A stretch of DNA of 64,000 nucleotides from positions 5,289,385-5,353,384 of the forward strand of contig CM067084.1 of assembly GCA_034008185.1 (NCBI GenBank), written 5' to 3'. Every line of letters starts with the position of its first letter. Position 1 is the first letter of the stretch. The notes under the pieces are model-generated. The model was not told the DNA's origin, ran no database searches, and saw only the letters and a program-made list of their open reading frames with translations. Source of the stretch: Gorsachius magnificus. Lineage: Eukaryota > Chordata > Aves > Pelecaniformes > Ardeidae. Made by a program: the position numbers and the translations under genes. Shown here one piece after another: positions 1-12,600 of the stretch.

Positions 1-855
1 TTTGTAGAGATTGTTCTGTGAGGGTTCCTCAGCTTTGGGATGTGCTCCCTTGTTGATCTTAAATAGCTTGAATTTGTTAATATGTTTCTGGAATAAACAA
101 ACAGCTATCTCAGTGTGACGTTGTTCTTAATTATCTGGAAGGGCAAAATTTTAACCTAGAGGCCTAGTGAGGTGAACTTACCCTCTAAATAAAGCACAGA
201 TTCTCTTCTTTTAAAAGGGCCTGACAAGTTACCAGTTTTATTTAGGTAGATCTCTCCGCAGAACTGCTGGATAGTAAAACAAATACAATTTAACTGTTTT
301 CCTCTGGCTGGGCCAAATTCAGGAAAAGATATTTTGCTGTAAGAAGGGGGTGAGATTTGATTCTATGTGCATATAATCTGGGAGAGTCCTTATGATGAAT
401 AATGGGCCATCTGAATCGGAAGAGCCCCATGGCTCACATATATCAACCAACTACCATGGTGATGGACATCATATAACAATCTCACTAAAATAAAACTCTA
501 GTATATTCTCCCTAGTTTTTATTATAAGTCCCAGGCAAGCACTCCCAGAAATGAAAATCCTCTAGGCAATGTTAAATGTAACTCAACCTTGACTTGCAGG
601 AATTTGTCTTTGGAATGGAAAAATTGTTTGTCTCTATGTCCAATTAATTCTTGGCTTTCATTTGAAACTGCCAACAAGTTTGCCAACCCAGTCTTGATGG
701 GTTTTATTCATGTGATATAAATCCTTGTTGGCTGAGAATTAGTCTCATATATATTGGAAGGTGGTTTTTTTTCTTCACCAGCAACCTGGATCAAAATGTA
801 CACAAGAGACCTGAAAATGAAAGAATCTGTCTCACCTTATGAGCCACAGGGCCAA
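1..855. other. Non-coding AT-rich stretch, no gene seen
   Basis: AT-rich sequence with no long open frame and no recognisable repeat. On the minus strand an AATAAA hexamer lies near 703-708, and a good splice-donor-like motif (AAG followed by GTGAGA) ends at 836. Both would matter only if the speculative minus-strand exon set further right is real. Otherwise I see nothing here. Confidence 0.5.
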
Positions 856-1571
856 TCACTCTCTTTGAATAGCTTTCAACCCAGCATGCCCCATACAGGC
901 AGCGGATAAACCAGTGAAACATTGATTATTAACAGAAGACAAAATAGATATATTATCATCTTCCTGCCTAAAACCTCTGTTAGAAAATAAGTTTCCTGAA
1001 TTCCTCGGGCTTACTTCATACGAGGGAAAATTTTCATTTTCTGTACTTGCCAAGATCTTAATTTATTCTCAAAATGAGAAACAGTAATGACTGTAATGTT
1101 TTTGATCAAACACTTAAGACATATTGCAGAGTGTTTGAGAGTTATTGCAAGTTTCCTTTGCAAATTCAGCTTGGATTCATTCCAACATTTGGAATAGGCC
1201 TGTGGTTTTTTGCTGTTATCAATTTTAATGTTACGCTTCAATACAGATTTCCCACTCATGATCTTTCTGTTACCACAAAGACAGACAGCAGTGCTCGGTA
1301 TGTGGACATCACTCCTAGCCCGATCATTTTGCCCTTGTCTGAAACTCATGCTCAGTTCCCAGCTGCCCAGTGATTTAGTCAAGCATATAATAACCAGGGT
1401 TCTCGTGAGCTGGAACCTCCTGGTTCAGTTGGTGCTTTGGCAAGTTGTTGATCTTCTACAGCAGCCTCGGGAATTTGCTTTGACAAAGTGCCTGAGAAAG
1501 GTTATATACATCCAGCAAGAATAAACGGTGACTCAAGCAGTTACCTTTCCTTAGAGATATTATTATTATTA

Positions 1572-1588
1572 AATATATATATATATAT
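1572..1588. repeat. (AT)n microsatellite
   Basis: A short alternating AT run directly preceded by a TAT/TTA triplet run (about 1558-1571). It is simple sequence within an AT-rich non-coding interval that runs to about 2450 and holds nothing else I recognise. Confidence 0.8.
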
Positions 1589-2853
1589 TTTGTGACCTGC
1601 ACACTTCAAAAATCACTGTTGCATTCTTGCAGTATATTTATTCTCCTCAAGATAAAACATAGACCTGTGTACATTCTGACTCAGTGTATACCCTGATATG
1701 ACATGCCAATGTCCACCAGGAGAAACCTGAGTGTTAACACTCTGGAATACATCAGGACCAAATCCATGACAGTCTGTAGAAATCTGTGTTGCTATGAGTG
1801 CATGTTGATCATGTTTAAGGATATATTTGAGTTAAGCGCTCATTTAATGCTTTGTTTACTGATAAAGCAGCCTCCAAAACAGCTTGTCTACCTATTTAAT
1901 TGCTTCCAAATCATGTTTTACCAAAAAAAAGCTGTAGAATAGAAAGTGTACATCAAAAAAGCGTGAACTGCAGGAAAAAAATTATGCTGACTTCATGCTC
2001 TTTCTTGAACTTAATTTGTGTTTCTGTATTCTCTTGTTATTTAATGTGCTGAAGAAAAGGTGAATGCGGAAGAAACAGAAGTATAATTTAGTGTATAGCA
2101 ACCTTAAAATTTATGTGCATAATTCTAGATGTCATAGGCTTCTGAAGAATGGAGACGGACAAGCACAGCTAGCTGAATTTTTCTGCAGATACACAAGTAT
2201 CTGAATTATGTATAATCACATAATATAATGTATTATGTTCCCACAACACATAAAATACCTTAGAATTATAAAATCATTTGTAGTTTTAGTCCAAACTAGA
2301 ATCAGCAATTGTATCATGAAAGTAAAGGAAACTTTAAATTAAAGCTTTTAAAATCTTCAATTGATAGAAACAAATGAAAAATAGAAGTTAAACAGTGGAA
2401 ATGATAAAATGAAGATTTGTTTTTAATTCTAAATCAGTAACTTAAGATTTTACCAATAGACGATATGAAGTCTGCCCTGAAGACAACAGAGCTGAATTTC
2501 CAAGAATCGGTTTTTCAGAAAAGGATCTGGTAGAGCATTCTTAGAGAACGAAGGCAGGCTGTTTCCAAGAAAGCAGTTGTTGTGTTGGGGTTTATACAGT
2601 AGGCAGTAGCCCTCACAAAGAATCAGAAACAGCAGACCTGTTCCCTTCTTTTTGGTGTCTAGACCAAGCAAACTCTTTGGCCAGAATAACAGGGGCCTGT
2701 AACTGAGGGATGCACACCTGGCCCCCTCTTCATGACTTTCCCTCCTCCACCCCTTGCTTTTAGAGGAATGGTTTTGAGAGTGGGAGATTGCCCAGGTGGT
2801 GGAAAGGGTGGTGGGAAGGAGCTGTAGCTTTTCCTCTAGCTCCCTGCTCTTGC

Positions 2854-2997
2854 CTTGCAGCATCTTGTTCAGGTATGCAGCGATGGCCTCTAAACTGCCG
2901 TCATGGATCTGAACATCATGGCCCTGAGGAAAAGAGCAGACCAAGTGCGGGAGGATCTTTTTGTCAAATCCTGAAGTCTCAGTAAAATTAAAGTTTG
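2854..2997 (-). other. Candidate coding exon, unknown protein
   Basis: This piece sits inside the longest open frame of the window (218 codons, 2450-3106, minus). It reads as plausible protein: a stretch with GHDVQIHDGSLEAIAAYL is followed by a lysine/glutamate-rich, helix-like segment. On the minus strand there are two acceptor-like sites. The better one is a pyrimidine-rich run ending in CAG just before GGC at 2923 (phase 0). A second, TTATTTTCAG, ends just before 2997 (phase 1). The only donor close to the end of the protein-like part is a GC-type site (AAG then GCAAGA) after 2854. I do not recognise the family and no neighbouring gene supports it. Alternatives are a chance open frame or a decayed pseudogene. 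Confidence that this is a real exon is low. Confidence 0.2.
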
Positions 2998-3106
2998 CTG
3001 AAAATAAGGGGGAGATGCATGAGCAACTTGTAATATGAACTGATGAAGGCAGGAGTGTGGGGAGCCTCCATCCCTGGAGTTCGTTAAGAATGGGTTTGAG
3101 GGTCAT

Positions 3107-4418
3107 TTTAGAGCTGTCACTGATCGTGTCTTGGGGCAGAGAGATGGCTTATGTGGCCTCTTAATGTCCCTCCCGCTATTCTTTTGTCATCTGCTTCTGT
3201 AGTGAGAAGTCTTTTAGAAAGGGTCTGATTCCAAATACAGCTTCTATTGGGGACTGCTTATGGGTGAAATGGCAGTACAAAAGAAACATCCAGAGGAGGA
3301 AGGTGATTAGCTAATTTAGAATATTTTTTTGAGCTATTCAGTACCCCTCTTGGTATCTTTCTGTAAAGAGTTTTACAAAGGTGAGACTTTTTTATATTTT
3401 TATAAATTCTCTGTTAGAATATTTCTGGGTTAATTATATACGAGGAGTATTTGATGATTGCGATTAGCGTTCCCAAGACTGTCCCTACACATCATCAGGT
3501 TGCCTTGAAAATGAATTTTCCTATCTCTGCATTGATCTCCCATAGGTTTCCTAAAGGACAGGACAGTCTTCTCCCCAGGTAGGTTTTCACAGCCACATGA
3601 TGTGTTGGCATAATCCCAGTGAAGCTAATAGGATCACACAACTGGAGAAATTGTGGTTAAACAGATAGTACCGAGTATGTAAGATCCTGGGTAGTTTACT
3701 GAGGTGCTCCCAAGTAGTTGGTACTAGGCTGATCAGATTTGTTTTACACAGAGAGCTGTATGGGTAGTTAGTGAAGAACTGAAAGAGAAGATTACTGAAA
3801 ATAATTGATTTTCAAACTACAGTTCTTTCCCAATTAAAATTATCCTGAGGCACTCAAAAGCTATAATGTAAAGTTGTAATAGAAATCTAAGCGAGTCCTC
3901 ACTTGCAGTGATTTTTTTAGATACAATAACCATTTTGAGTCCTGCAAGCAGTTAAATAACCCTCCTTTTTGTTGTAAACTAACTTTATACTTTTTTTGTT
4001 TTTTAATTGGATTGAAATTTATTTTGGTTTGGTTTTCAAATGTGTTCCAGGCAGGAAACTGGAAGCCATTTTTCATACTGGGGAAATAATGGATAAAAAT
4101 CCCCACTCTGGTGTAATCAGCTGAAATTTTACCATTGGCTTTGGTGACACCAAAGCTTACCCAGTGCCCTAAGCCAGATTTTGCTAGAGAACAACAGAAA
4201 CAGTATCAGCCCTGGTAATGTGAAATACCTTACTTTCATGAGCTTACTGTGGGCTACTAGTTCCACAGTGTTTTGTACAGAACCACTTTGTCTGTAGAGA
4301 TGAGAAAAGCTGGTATTTCCAATTAAGAATTTTAATGCTTACGGCATGGGGATTATCTCTTAAAATAAAGCTGTTATACGGCTGCAATACCCATAATGCA
4401 CATATGCTAGGAAAATAA
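3107..4418. other. Non-coding stretch, nothing recognised
   Basis: AT-rich sequence with only short, overlapping open frames. No repeat family, RNA gene or motif cluster stood out. Confidence 0.5.
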
Positions 4419-4465
4419 GGGGGAAATTGAACCCAGGCCCTCTTCCCCGCTGTAGCCCTTCTGCT
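4419..4465 (-). mobile_element. MIR-like SINE 5' fragment (tRNA-derived head)
   Basis: Read on the minus strand, this short piece matches the head of amniote MIR-type SINEs: an AGC(A/G)GGG-like stretch followed by CCTGGGTTCAATTTCCC, which resembles the pol III B box region. The rest of the element is not visible on either side. The match is short and by eye, so it could be coincidental. Confidence 0.3.
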
Positions 4466-6013
4466 TTTGATGCACATAGGATCATTCCAGTCCAGTTTTA
4501 AGACTCCCACTTCTGTTCACTCATTAGTCTGCTCAGAAGCCTCTCTTTTTTTCCAACCTTGCCTCTGAGTTGGTGCAAAATTTTATATAGGCTTATTTTT
4601 GTGAGATGGAATTTGTAAAGGCTTGTGGTTATTTGACATGAAAACTTACAAGAGAAAATGTCATCCACTTGAGATAATGCTTACATGAAGTAACATACAG
4701 TAATAGTTATTGTCGGTTCTAGGAAAGGTAGATCTCTTTGCCATTTCTTTTATTTCCAGTTCAGGTTTGTCTGACTCACTTCAACAATAGAAATAATATT
4801 TGTTTGTGACAGAAACAAATTCTTGTCCAAGAACTTTTCCACCCCAATCCTTGCTTGTGGGCTCTATTAATAAACTTCAGTATCATTATGTCTACTCAGT
4901 GCTTTGACTTTGCCAGAAAATATTGATCTGTAGCATGAGCTGTCCAAGGGCAACAGCATCATTAATTGCTAAGTGATCTGCAAAACAATTAGAGACCTCC
5001 TGGCTGTTGTACAAATAGATGAATGGAGCTGTCTACCTAATCAGATACGGTTGTATCTGTCCGTGGACCCACCTGCATTGTTCAGAAATGTCTTCAACAT
5101 CTGCCACCTTCCCACTTCTCGCAATAACATATGCCGTGCTCTGCTCTGTGGGGCTCCTGCTCAAAAGCCTTTGAGGAGAATTCTCTTGTGGGGGAGATGT
5201 GCAGAGTTTTTAAGGAAATTCGTATCCTATATCTACATTCTCAGGTTTGCTTTTTCAGAGACAAGCAGGTTTAAGCTAAGGATTACAAGTGTGCAAGAAC
5301 CTGTAATTCACATTTGCATTAATGGCATGAAGGCAGGACAAATATATTAAAAATTAACTCAGCCTGGATACAGTGAATTTTGCACTTAAGGAAATGAATA
5401 GGGTTGATGATTTTCTAGGCTGTCTTGTTCAGCACCTAGTGCAGTGGGAGTCTGGCCTTAAACTGGGTCTCTGAGGGCTAAATGGTACGAGTAAGACTGC
5501 ACATTTATCAGTATCGTATTTCTATATGAAGGAAATACATGATAGTATCAGTCCCCTTAAAGTTAGATGGCACAACTGTTGCATAAGTATCCTCTGCTTA
5601 AAATGCTCCAGGTGATTATTGGAAAAAACAGAACAGCCATGGTCAAGCATATTCTGTCAGACAAGTAACAGGGAACTAAATTTGTGACACAGCGGAGTGA
5701 CTCTGGTAAGGTGTGTTCCTCCAAACACCCCCACATTTTCCTAAGTATTCCTGTTGCATGTTTCTAGAGTCTTTGAAGGATTTAGACTACTGTTTGGGGG
5801 AGGGTGAGTGAACTGTATTTTCTTCAAGACAAATTGTATTTTTAATAGCGTCTTACAGCGTTTAAAAAGTAAACATAAGCACTGCATGGCATGCATTGAT
5901 GCTGTTTGTGTGTGATACTTGGCCCAGTGCCTCTGGGCAATTCACTATTGAAGATTAGATGCTAACGTCTGACTTCCTTCACTTGCTTTGTTTGCATATG
6001 ACATTGTTTTGAA

Positions 6014-6055
6014 GCTTTTTTTTTTTGCTTTTTTTTTTTGCTTTTTTTTTTTTTT
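6014..6055. repeat. Three-unit minisatellite, GC followed by T run
   Basis: Three consecutive units each begin with GC followed by an uninterrupted T run. The units start at 6014, 6027 and 6040; the first two are 13 bp and the last is longer. This looks like a homopolymer expanded by slippage or unit duplication. The wider interval 4470-9100 is otherwise non-coding AT-rich DNA without recognised genes. Confidence 0.85.
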
Positions 6056-7913
6056 ATCTGGCAGTGAGATTTGGTAGCAAAATTCCTGTGGCAGTCACTC
6101 TGTCATTCCAGCTAGAATTTGAAGTTGCTTTTGGTTTAAATGATACACAGATTTTAAGACATTTTCCTCTATACAGTATTGGTTTAGCACAAAACCAATG
6201 AGAAATATACCCAGTGGGCAACTTCCAGTATTCTAATTGCTATATCTGGCCTAATTTTAGTCCGTAGAGTTCTACAGGAAAGCTGTTACTTCTTTTAGTA
6301 CAGGCCTTGCTACATACGGTACAAGGGCCAGAAGATGAGCACAGGCAGGAAAGCTCATATTTGAGAACAGAAGTGTGTAGGCTGCTTCTCTATATGTGAT
6401 TTAGAGCCTGCTTCTTTTAAGGAGTGGTTAATCTCTTTAAATCAGCAGCAGATCTGCTGACCAGCCCTCCAGTCCCTCAGAAGGAGAAGGGGTGAGGGAG
6501 TCCCTGCCATGAGTGAGTGAGTGCAGTCCCCATTACCCTGCATCTCTGGGCAGGGCGCTGTGGAAGAGCCAAGAGGATTTATCTGGTAGATAGAAGGGTG
6601 GGAGAGAGAAAGCGATCCTTTTAAATCAACCAGCTTTTTGTTCCTTTAAGAAGCAGTTCCTAAAAAAATATCCAACTTTTCTATAAAAGCAGCTGTGCGG
6701 TTCCCCTTCCTATTTTGTTTTTAAGCATCAGTATTCTACACGTGGATACAAGCAATACTATTTTTACAAAAACGATCCCTATTTCAGTAGAATGGTTTTG
6801 TGATGCTTTCATTGACATCACATCAGGGCTTGGGTGGTGCACCAGAATAATAAAGTGGCTTTGCACCTTCTGCAGACAGGTGTTCAGATACACTGTAGAT
6901 CAGGTGTGAATCTGGTGGTCCTGTCCCCACCACTCTTTTACAGCCAAAAAGGGGGAAGAAGAGCATAAAAAATACTTAATTCTTGGCAAGCTCCCAATTT
7001 AATTTTCATCCATATATTCTGCTGCCCTCCATTCAAATAAAACCAAACAAATCATAATGCAGGTCACAAGAAAGGTAACAGAAAGTCTGAAGCCATAGCC
7101 TAAACAGCGACGATCGGATTGTCTAACAGCACAGCACTGCAAAGGGTTGGTGGTTGTAGCAGGGGAGATTTGGTCTTTATTCATATATGATTTTAGTTTC
7201 CACAGTTACTGGGATGCTTAGGATGGGAGAATACTCCCACAACTCAGTTATGCTTTTCCTAGCGCTGCTCTTGTGTTACTGGCAGTTGGATTTTGGAGCT
7301 GCAATAGTGCCATTTCACTTGCATAAGCAAAAAGCTTTCTTGGGACAGTGGCATTGTACTTACTTGGTTATACATAACACAAGAATTTTTCTGGACTATA
7401 AGGTGTAAGAGTGGGGTATTTGGGCCTATAAATATTTTATACAATGAAAATAATTTCCTCTTTTCCTGAAAAGAATGCTTTGATTTTTTTTATTATTTTT
7501 TTTTCTGAAAAACCCACAAGTATTTATAGTCAGAATATTGTAATTGCAGTGGACCCTTATAGTGCTGCATAGGGATTCTCTGTAGGTCAGGCTCTATCCA
7601 GCCTGTACCTCATGGAATGAGCCATATTGAAGATTTTCTGTTTTGTCTTGCCAAGGAAGAGCACATGTCCAAGATAAAATTGTTGTTCTAAAGATTACTG
7701 TAGGGCCTGTGCCGGGGCAAGGGCTGCCATTGCCCTCCAGTGCTCTTTGGCCAGGACGGTCCTTGAGACGTGTAGGACCTTGCAAGAGTGCTCACTTGCT
7801 CTTGGTAGGAGAAATGACCACAGAATACAAGAAGTGTTTTCCCCTTGTTGTCACGACGTCCTGAGATGTTTTTTTAAAACATAAAACTTGTGGTATTATA
7901 AAAAGCAAAACAA

Positions 7914-7951
7914 CCCCCCCCCCCCCCCGTTTGTGTTTTTTTTTTCCCCAC
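7914..7951. repeat. C15 homopolymer next to T-rich run
   Basis: Fifteen consecutive C residues (7914-7928) are followed by GTTTGTG and a T run ending in CCCC. This is simple sequence with no coding content. Confidence 0.85.
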
Positions 7952-8615
7952 AGTGTTGCTTTTTTGTTTGTTTCCTTGTGTGTTTTGTTTGAGGTGCATG
8001 GCAATATCGTATTTTTTACTGAATGAATCTTTCCCTGTGGAAGGGTTACAATACTGGCATGGATAAAGGAATTTTAAGAAAGCAAGCCCTGCCAAGATAA
8101 ATTATTTTTAAAAATCTCAAACTTTTGCATCACACAGATACTTTTTTTAAGGATTTGAAAAATATACATGTAAAAAAAGTCTTTACTCAAAACTTCAACT
8201 TTTCTGAGTTCCAACCATAATCTTGTTAAGTTTTAGGCTTCTATGTTTATAGTGCAGCACTTGGATGCTGTATTATAAATTACATTTTAAAATTAGATTT
8301 AATTTAAAAATTAATCTTTTCAATTAAAACTCTATTGAAATATCCATTTCTGTAATACCACCTACAATATTTATGCATTTATATTTCTGTTTAGAAATAA
8401 AAGGCAACTGCCCTGAATAACAAAACAATGTTAATGATAAGCAGTTTTAGCTTCTCATTGTGCTGTCCTGTATTTATTTACTCAGGAGACATTTCTGCTG
8501 GTTGAGAGTGCTTATAATCTCTCATCTGAGGAACTTTATCCAAGAAGCCTACTATCAATTTGAGAGTCAAGCATCTGATTTTAAGTTTATTTTACCTCTC
8601 AGACATGTTGTGTGG

Positions 8616-8658
8616 AAAAAAAACAAACAAACAAAAAAAACAAACCAAAAAACCCCAC
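8616..8658. repeat. A-rich simple repeat with AAAC units
   Basis: Irregular AAAC/AAAAC units form an A-rich block. It may be a decayed poly-A tract or plain simple sequence. No retroposon body is recognisable upstream of it. Confidence 0.7.
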
Positions 8659-9116
8659 ACCTCTAAAAATTTAAGCGTTATACATTGCAAACACATATTG
8701 GAAATGCTGGGCAGAGCAGTAATGTATCATTAATGTTGGATACTTCCACTTCCTGATTTTTCTCGCAAGCATATTTAATCTGCTAATATAAATAGAAAGA
8801 AAAGACAGTACATTCTAGCATCCATTCTGATTGCAACACCAAGCTCTAGGCAAGAAGTGTGCCCAGTGTAGCTGCTGTTATTGCAGAGGAATTGGAGACT
8901 GAATTGTGATGACTTCAGGTCGTGTATGGAAATGGAAGTTCTTCTGCCATTTGCTTAGAGAAAATCCAGAGTGGTTCCAATGGGATTGTGCTACATTTAT
9001 TCTTTTTGTGACAAAGTATCTGGAGCACATTAGGCACTGTGGAAAGGCAGATTTACATTTAGAAATGTGAGAGTATTAAAATTCTGTACCCAGATCTAAC
9101 TTCAAAATAGTCTCAC

Positions 9117-9296
9117 CTTAGCTAATTTGCTAAGCGGAAAACAGTTTCTGGAAGTTCTGTATCCCAAAGTAGCACTATCGTATTTATAGTCAGCATTTCC
9201 AGAAATAAGACATTCAGCAGCATCTTCACAGGCAGGTAAGAAAAGCCTATTCCTGTTTACAAGATTCTGGTAATGAACCTTGAAGGATAGTGCCAT
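9117..9296 (-). other. Candidate coding exon, unknown protein
   Basis: Sixty open codons on the minus strand end exactly at a strong donor-like site (AAG then GTGAGA). The C-terminal half reads as plausible protein, including ISGNADYKYDSATLGYRTS. At the 5' side there are several possible acceptors: GACAG just before 9296 (phase 0, poor pyrimidine tract), AACAG near 9253, and a pyrimidine-rich site ending in GAAG just before 9223. I do not recognise the sequence. It could equally be a chance open frame. If spliced from 9296 it would be in phase with the candidate exon at 9384-9490 across an 87-nt gap. Confidence 0.15.
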
Positions 9297-9383
9297 CTGT
9301 CAAGTAGCTTACTTTTTTGGTAATCAAAAGTGATTTAATACATCTTAGAAAAGAAAGGTCGAATCATGTGCTGTAATTCTTAC

Positions 9384-9490
9384 CCTAGTGGCTTCCTGTA
9401 CAGAACTGGGAGGCAGCAGTTTCTTGAGGACGACAAAGAAAGATGGATGCACTCTGTGTATGTCCAAAAAGTGCAAATGGAGCCCCTGCC
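9384..9490 (-). other. Candidate coding exon, unknown protein
   Basis: An open minus-strand frame continues beyond both ends (9345-9611). The segment ends at a donor-like AGG then GTAAGA at 9384 (phase 0) and could begin after a GCACAG acceptor at 9490 (phase 1). The translated middle, FLDIHRVHPSFFVVLKKLL, is hydrophobic and protein-like but matches no family I know. The acceptor has a weak pyrimidine tract. This is offered only as a lead together with the neighbouring candidate at 9117-9296. Confidence 0.13.
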
Positions 9491-9611
9491 CTGTGCTACT
9501 AATTGAATGTATTAACAAATACAAAACTTTGCTAGCGAGGAACTCAAGGTTAGTTCCTTTACAGCATTTGCTGTCTCCTGCAAATGGGTGTTCACTCTCT
9601 AGTAATTGCAA

Positions 9612-12600
9612 GGCTTTAGTACAAATTTTTTTGTAAAAGCAAATTTCACCCAGATTAATTTCACTTTGTGAAAAAGTTTTCTTTTCCCCCTTCCCCAGTA
9701 GTAACCCCTCTGTTGATGATAACTATATTCATTGAAAGCTTAGCATATCCAAACTTGAATACAGCATGTGTGAGGTTAATATCATTTTCCACCACCACAT
9801 AAAGTATTTTCATTTTCACTGTGTAGATGAGAGCTTCTCCCACTCCCTGCAGACCTCTATAATTGTGACAGGGGGAAATATGTCCCTGCCTGGGAGATGC
9901 AGTTGTATCAGCCATCCCAGGAAAGAAAGGATGATTTAACTGCCAGTGGAGATGTCAGACAAGTCCAATGAAATGCAGAATTGTTAGCAAGGGAGCTGGG
10001 TATCATACCTACCCATCAAGGGACTAGTAACCCTGAGCCACCTCCGTGTGTGTGCTTACACAACAGAGGGAAAATAAATATCTCAAAATTGTTCTAACTC
10101 GGTCTAAATAATCATCCTAGGAAAACCAAATAATCCATATTTTTAGGAGATTTCCTTTTTCCCTAGCCAGAGTAACCAGGAGTAAGAAGAACAATCTTTA
10201 TAAGATACAGAACGGAAACTGATTATTATTTCTGGTTTATTCCTGGAAGTCTTTACAGTGTAGAGTTTTTATAAGAAAGATTCTCAATGCTCTTTCATTT
10301 TGGGAAGAGCAGAAATTGGCTGATGTAGGTTACCTCAGGCTGGTGATTTTATCGGTGTTACCCTTTGTTGGGAAGGTGAAAAGCTGGAGTGACTTTCTGT
10401 GTCACCACTCCTTCACAGAATTTCATCCCTATTGTTTAATCCTTGACATCCGGATTGTACCACAGTTAACCAGGGTACGTGTAATTAGCATATGTCTAAG
10501 TGTAAATATGCATGTATAACTAATTGTTTGCAAGTCTAGAGTGTATGTGGCTCCTGGTTTTTTTTATTTTTCTTGATGTAATTTATACTGCCAAAGAAAA
10601 ACTTGGTGCTTTTTTATGTAGGACAAAAAAAGAACAATTTAAACCAGCTAAACCATCTTTGTTTCTTCCATCTTTATGCAGAAAACAGATGAACAGTTTA
10701 AAACTAACTTTAAAAATTATAGCTAAGACAACTTATATGCCAAGCTTCAGCCAAAAATACTTTTTGCAGCCAAATTATCAAGCCCTCTGAAAGAGCACTT
10801 ATAACAGAATTGCTGATGCAACCTTTCTTAGAGGGATATGAATAGCTATAATGAAGGCTTCAGCTGATGCTCTGGTAAGCCTACTGCTAAAAATTATTCT
10901 GAATTTATCTGGCATTCAGAAAATGCTTGAAGTGGCCAAAATGTTTACACCATCATTATCATTTTGACAATATCTCTTTTATCCCAAAGGAAGTCAGTGA
11001 TGAACAAATTCAAGCAATGTGCGAGACATGCTTATTTAGCATCTGTTACGCGTTCTCTTGGCAGCATTGTTTTATATGAGAAAACCAGGGCCAAGGGCTC
11101 AACCACCAACTTGCAAGCAGTTGTGTTGAATCAAACATTATTGCCTATTGTGTCATTTTAAAGTATATTAGTGAACTGCATGATGTTTTTCCTGATGATT
11201 TGATTTTTGGTTTATAATCAGGAAACTCCTGGGTCTGAGCAAGAGTGTTAAATTCAGAGTGGTAGTATTTTGGAGTTCCATGCCTTTCCTTTGGTTTTTT
11301 CATACCACCCCTTTGCACAGTTTTGAAATACCATTCACTCCTAAGTTTAAAAAAGTCACACAAAGCTTTGTTAATCAGGGGATAATTACAGATATGGCAC
11401 TTTCCTGTCAGTTCATAATTTTAGTCTCCCGGAGCAGATCCAGGTAGGTATCTGATGATAGCAATTAATGGTTGGCTTTTGGTGCGCCATAGCAAAGGAT
11501 GCATATGTGTAATTGCATCCTGTAGTAGCCTCATCTCTTTTATCGGCTTTCTTTTTTCTAGTAGTGTATTTTCAGATGACAAAATAGTGCCACTTCCTCA
11601 ACTTCTGATGGTTTGGCTACTTGTGAGATTGCACTGATTAATCAAGTTTGGGTGCTAAATTGATTTTATTAAACCCTTGTTCAGGGAGCCAGCAAGTGAA
11701 TTAAACCTGTCCGGTATTGACTTCCCTTAAGTTGAGAAGGACTTGTCTTACACTAAATCAATATAAATAAAATTTTAAATTATTTAAATGGGTGCACAGA
11801 AGCGTTTGCACCAGTATAATGAAATAAATTTTAAAACACAGTTTAGACAAGTTCAATATGATGTAATTCAGGCTTCTGGCTGTGTTTTCTAAGGAATTCA
11901 GTGCTGATGGCAGTAGAATTAGAATGTCTTTACCGAAAACCTTCCACGTGAAATTTCTGAAAAGATACGTATTTTTTTAAGAAACGGGAGTTTTCCCTCA
12001 TAGAATTTTCATACAGCAAGTGCTAGAATTTCTATTGGAAAATTTCTGCACCATTTTAGAAATGTCAAAAGAAAAAAGTGGCATAGCATCATTTTGAAAG
12101 AATTTTGAAATGAAATTAATGTTTTTAAGTGTCAACTGCAAATGCTGTTTTGTGTCACCACTGAAATATATAATTCTCTAAAATTTGTGAATTCTTCATC
12201 TGTCCCTTTTTACTTTCAAAAGTAAGAATCTGGAAAAGGAAATTGAACCCAAAAATTACCACTTTAGTTGGAAGGCTTTAAATTGAATTTGATTTGAGGA
12301 GGTTTGCTACCCAACTAAATATGCTGATACACTGGTTTTAACAAAAACTCTATCTCAGCGCAGCTGGGGCACTAGCCAGGAGGGGGGAGTCTCTTGTTTA
12401 TTTTCTGCTTGTCATCAGATTCAAAGCAGAAGATTTTTTTTTTTTTTTTATACCAAATCATTCTGAAGGAGATGGGAAGATGTTTGAAGTTTTTCTTGCA
12501 CAGTCCCTGTGCTGAAGGAGAAATCTTGATACATCTTCACGCTTCACAAATTAAAAAGCCTAATGTTTCAATCAGGACAAAAGCTGTTTTCATGGAAGTG

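Noticed and set aside
5312..5319. Octamer ATTTGCAT (also at 44410)
   Set aside because: An 8-bp motif is expected about twice in a window this size on both strands, so isolated copies carry no weight.
4973..5350. 125-codon plus-strand open frame
   Set aside because: No domain-like pattern, and the sequence shows no splice or promoter context; within chance expectation.
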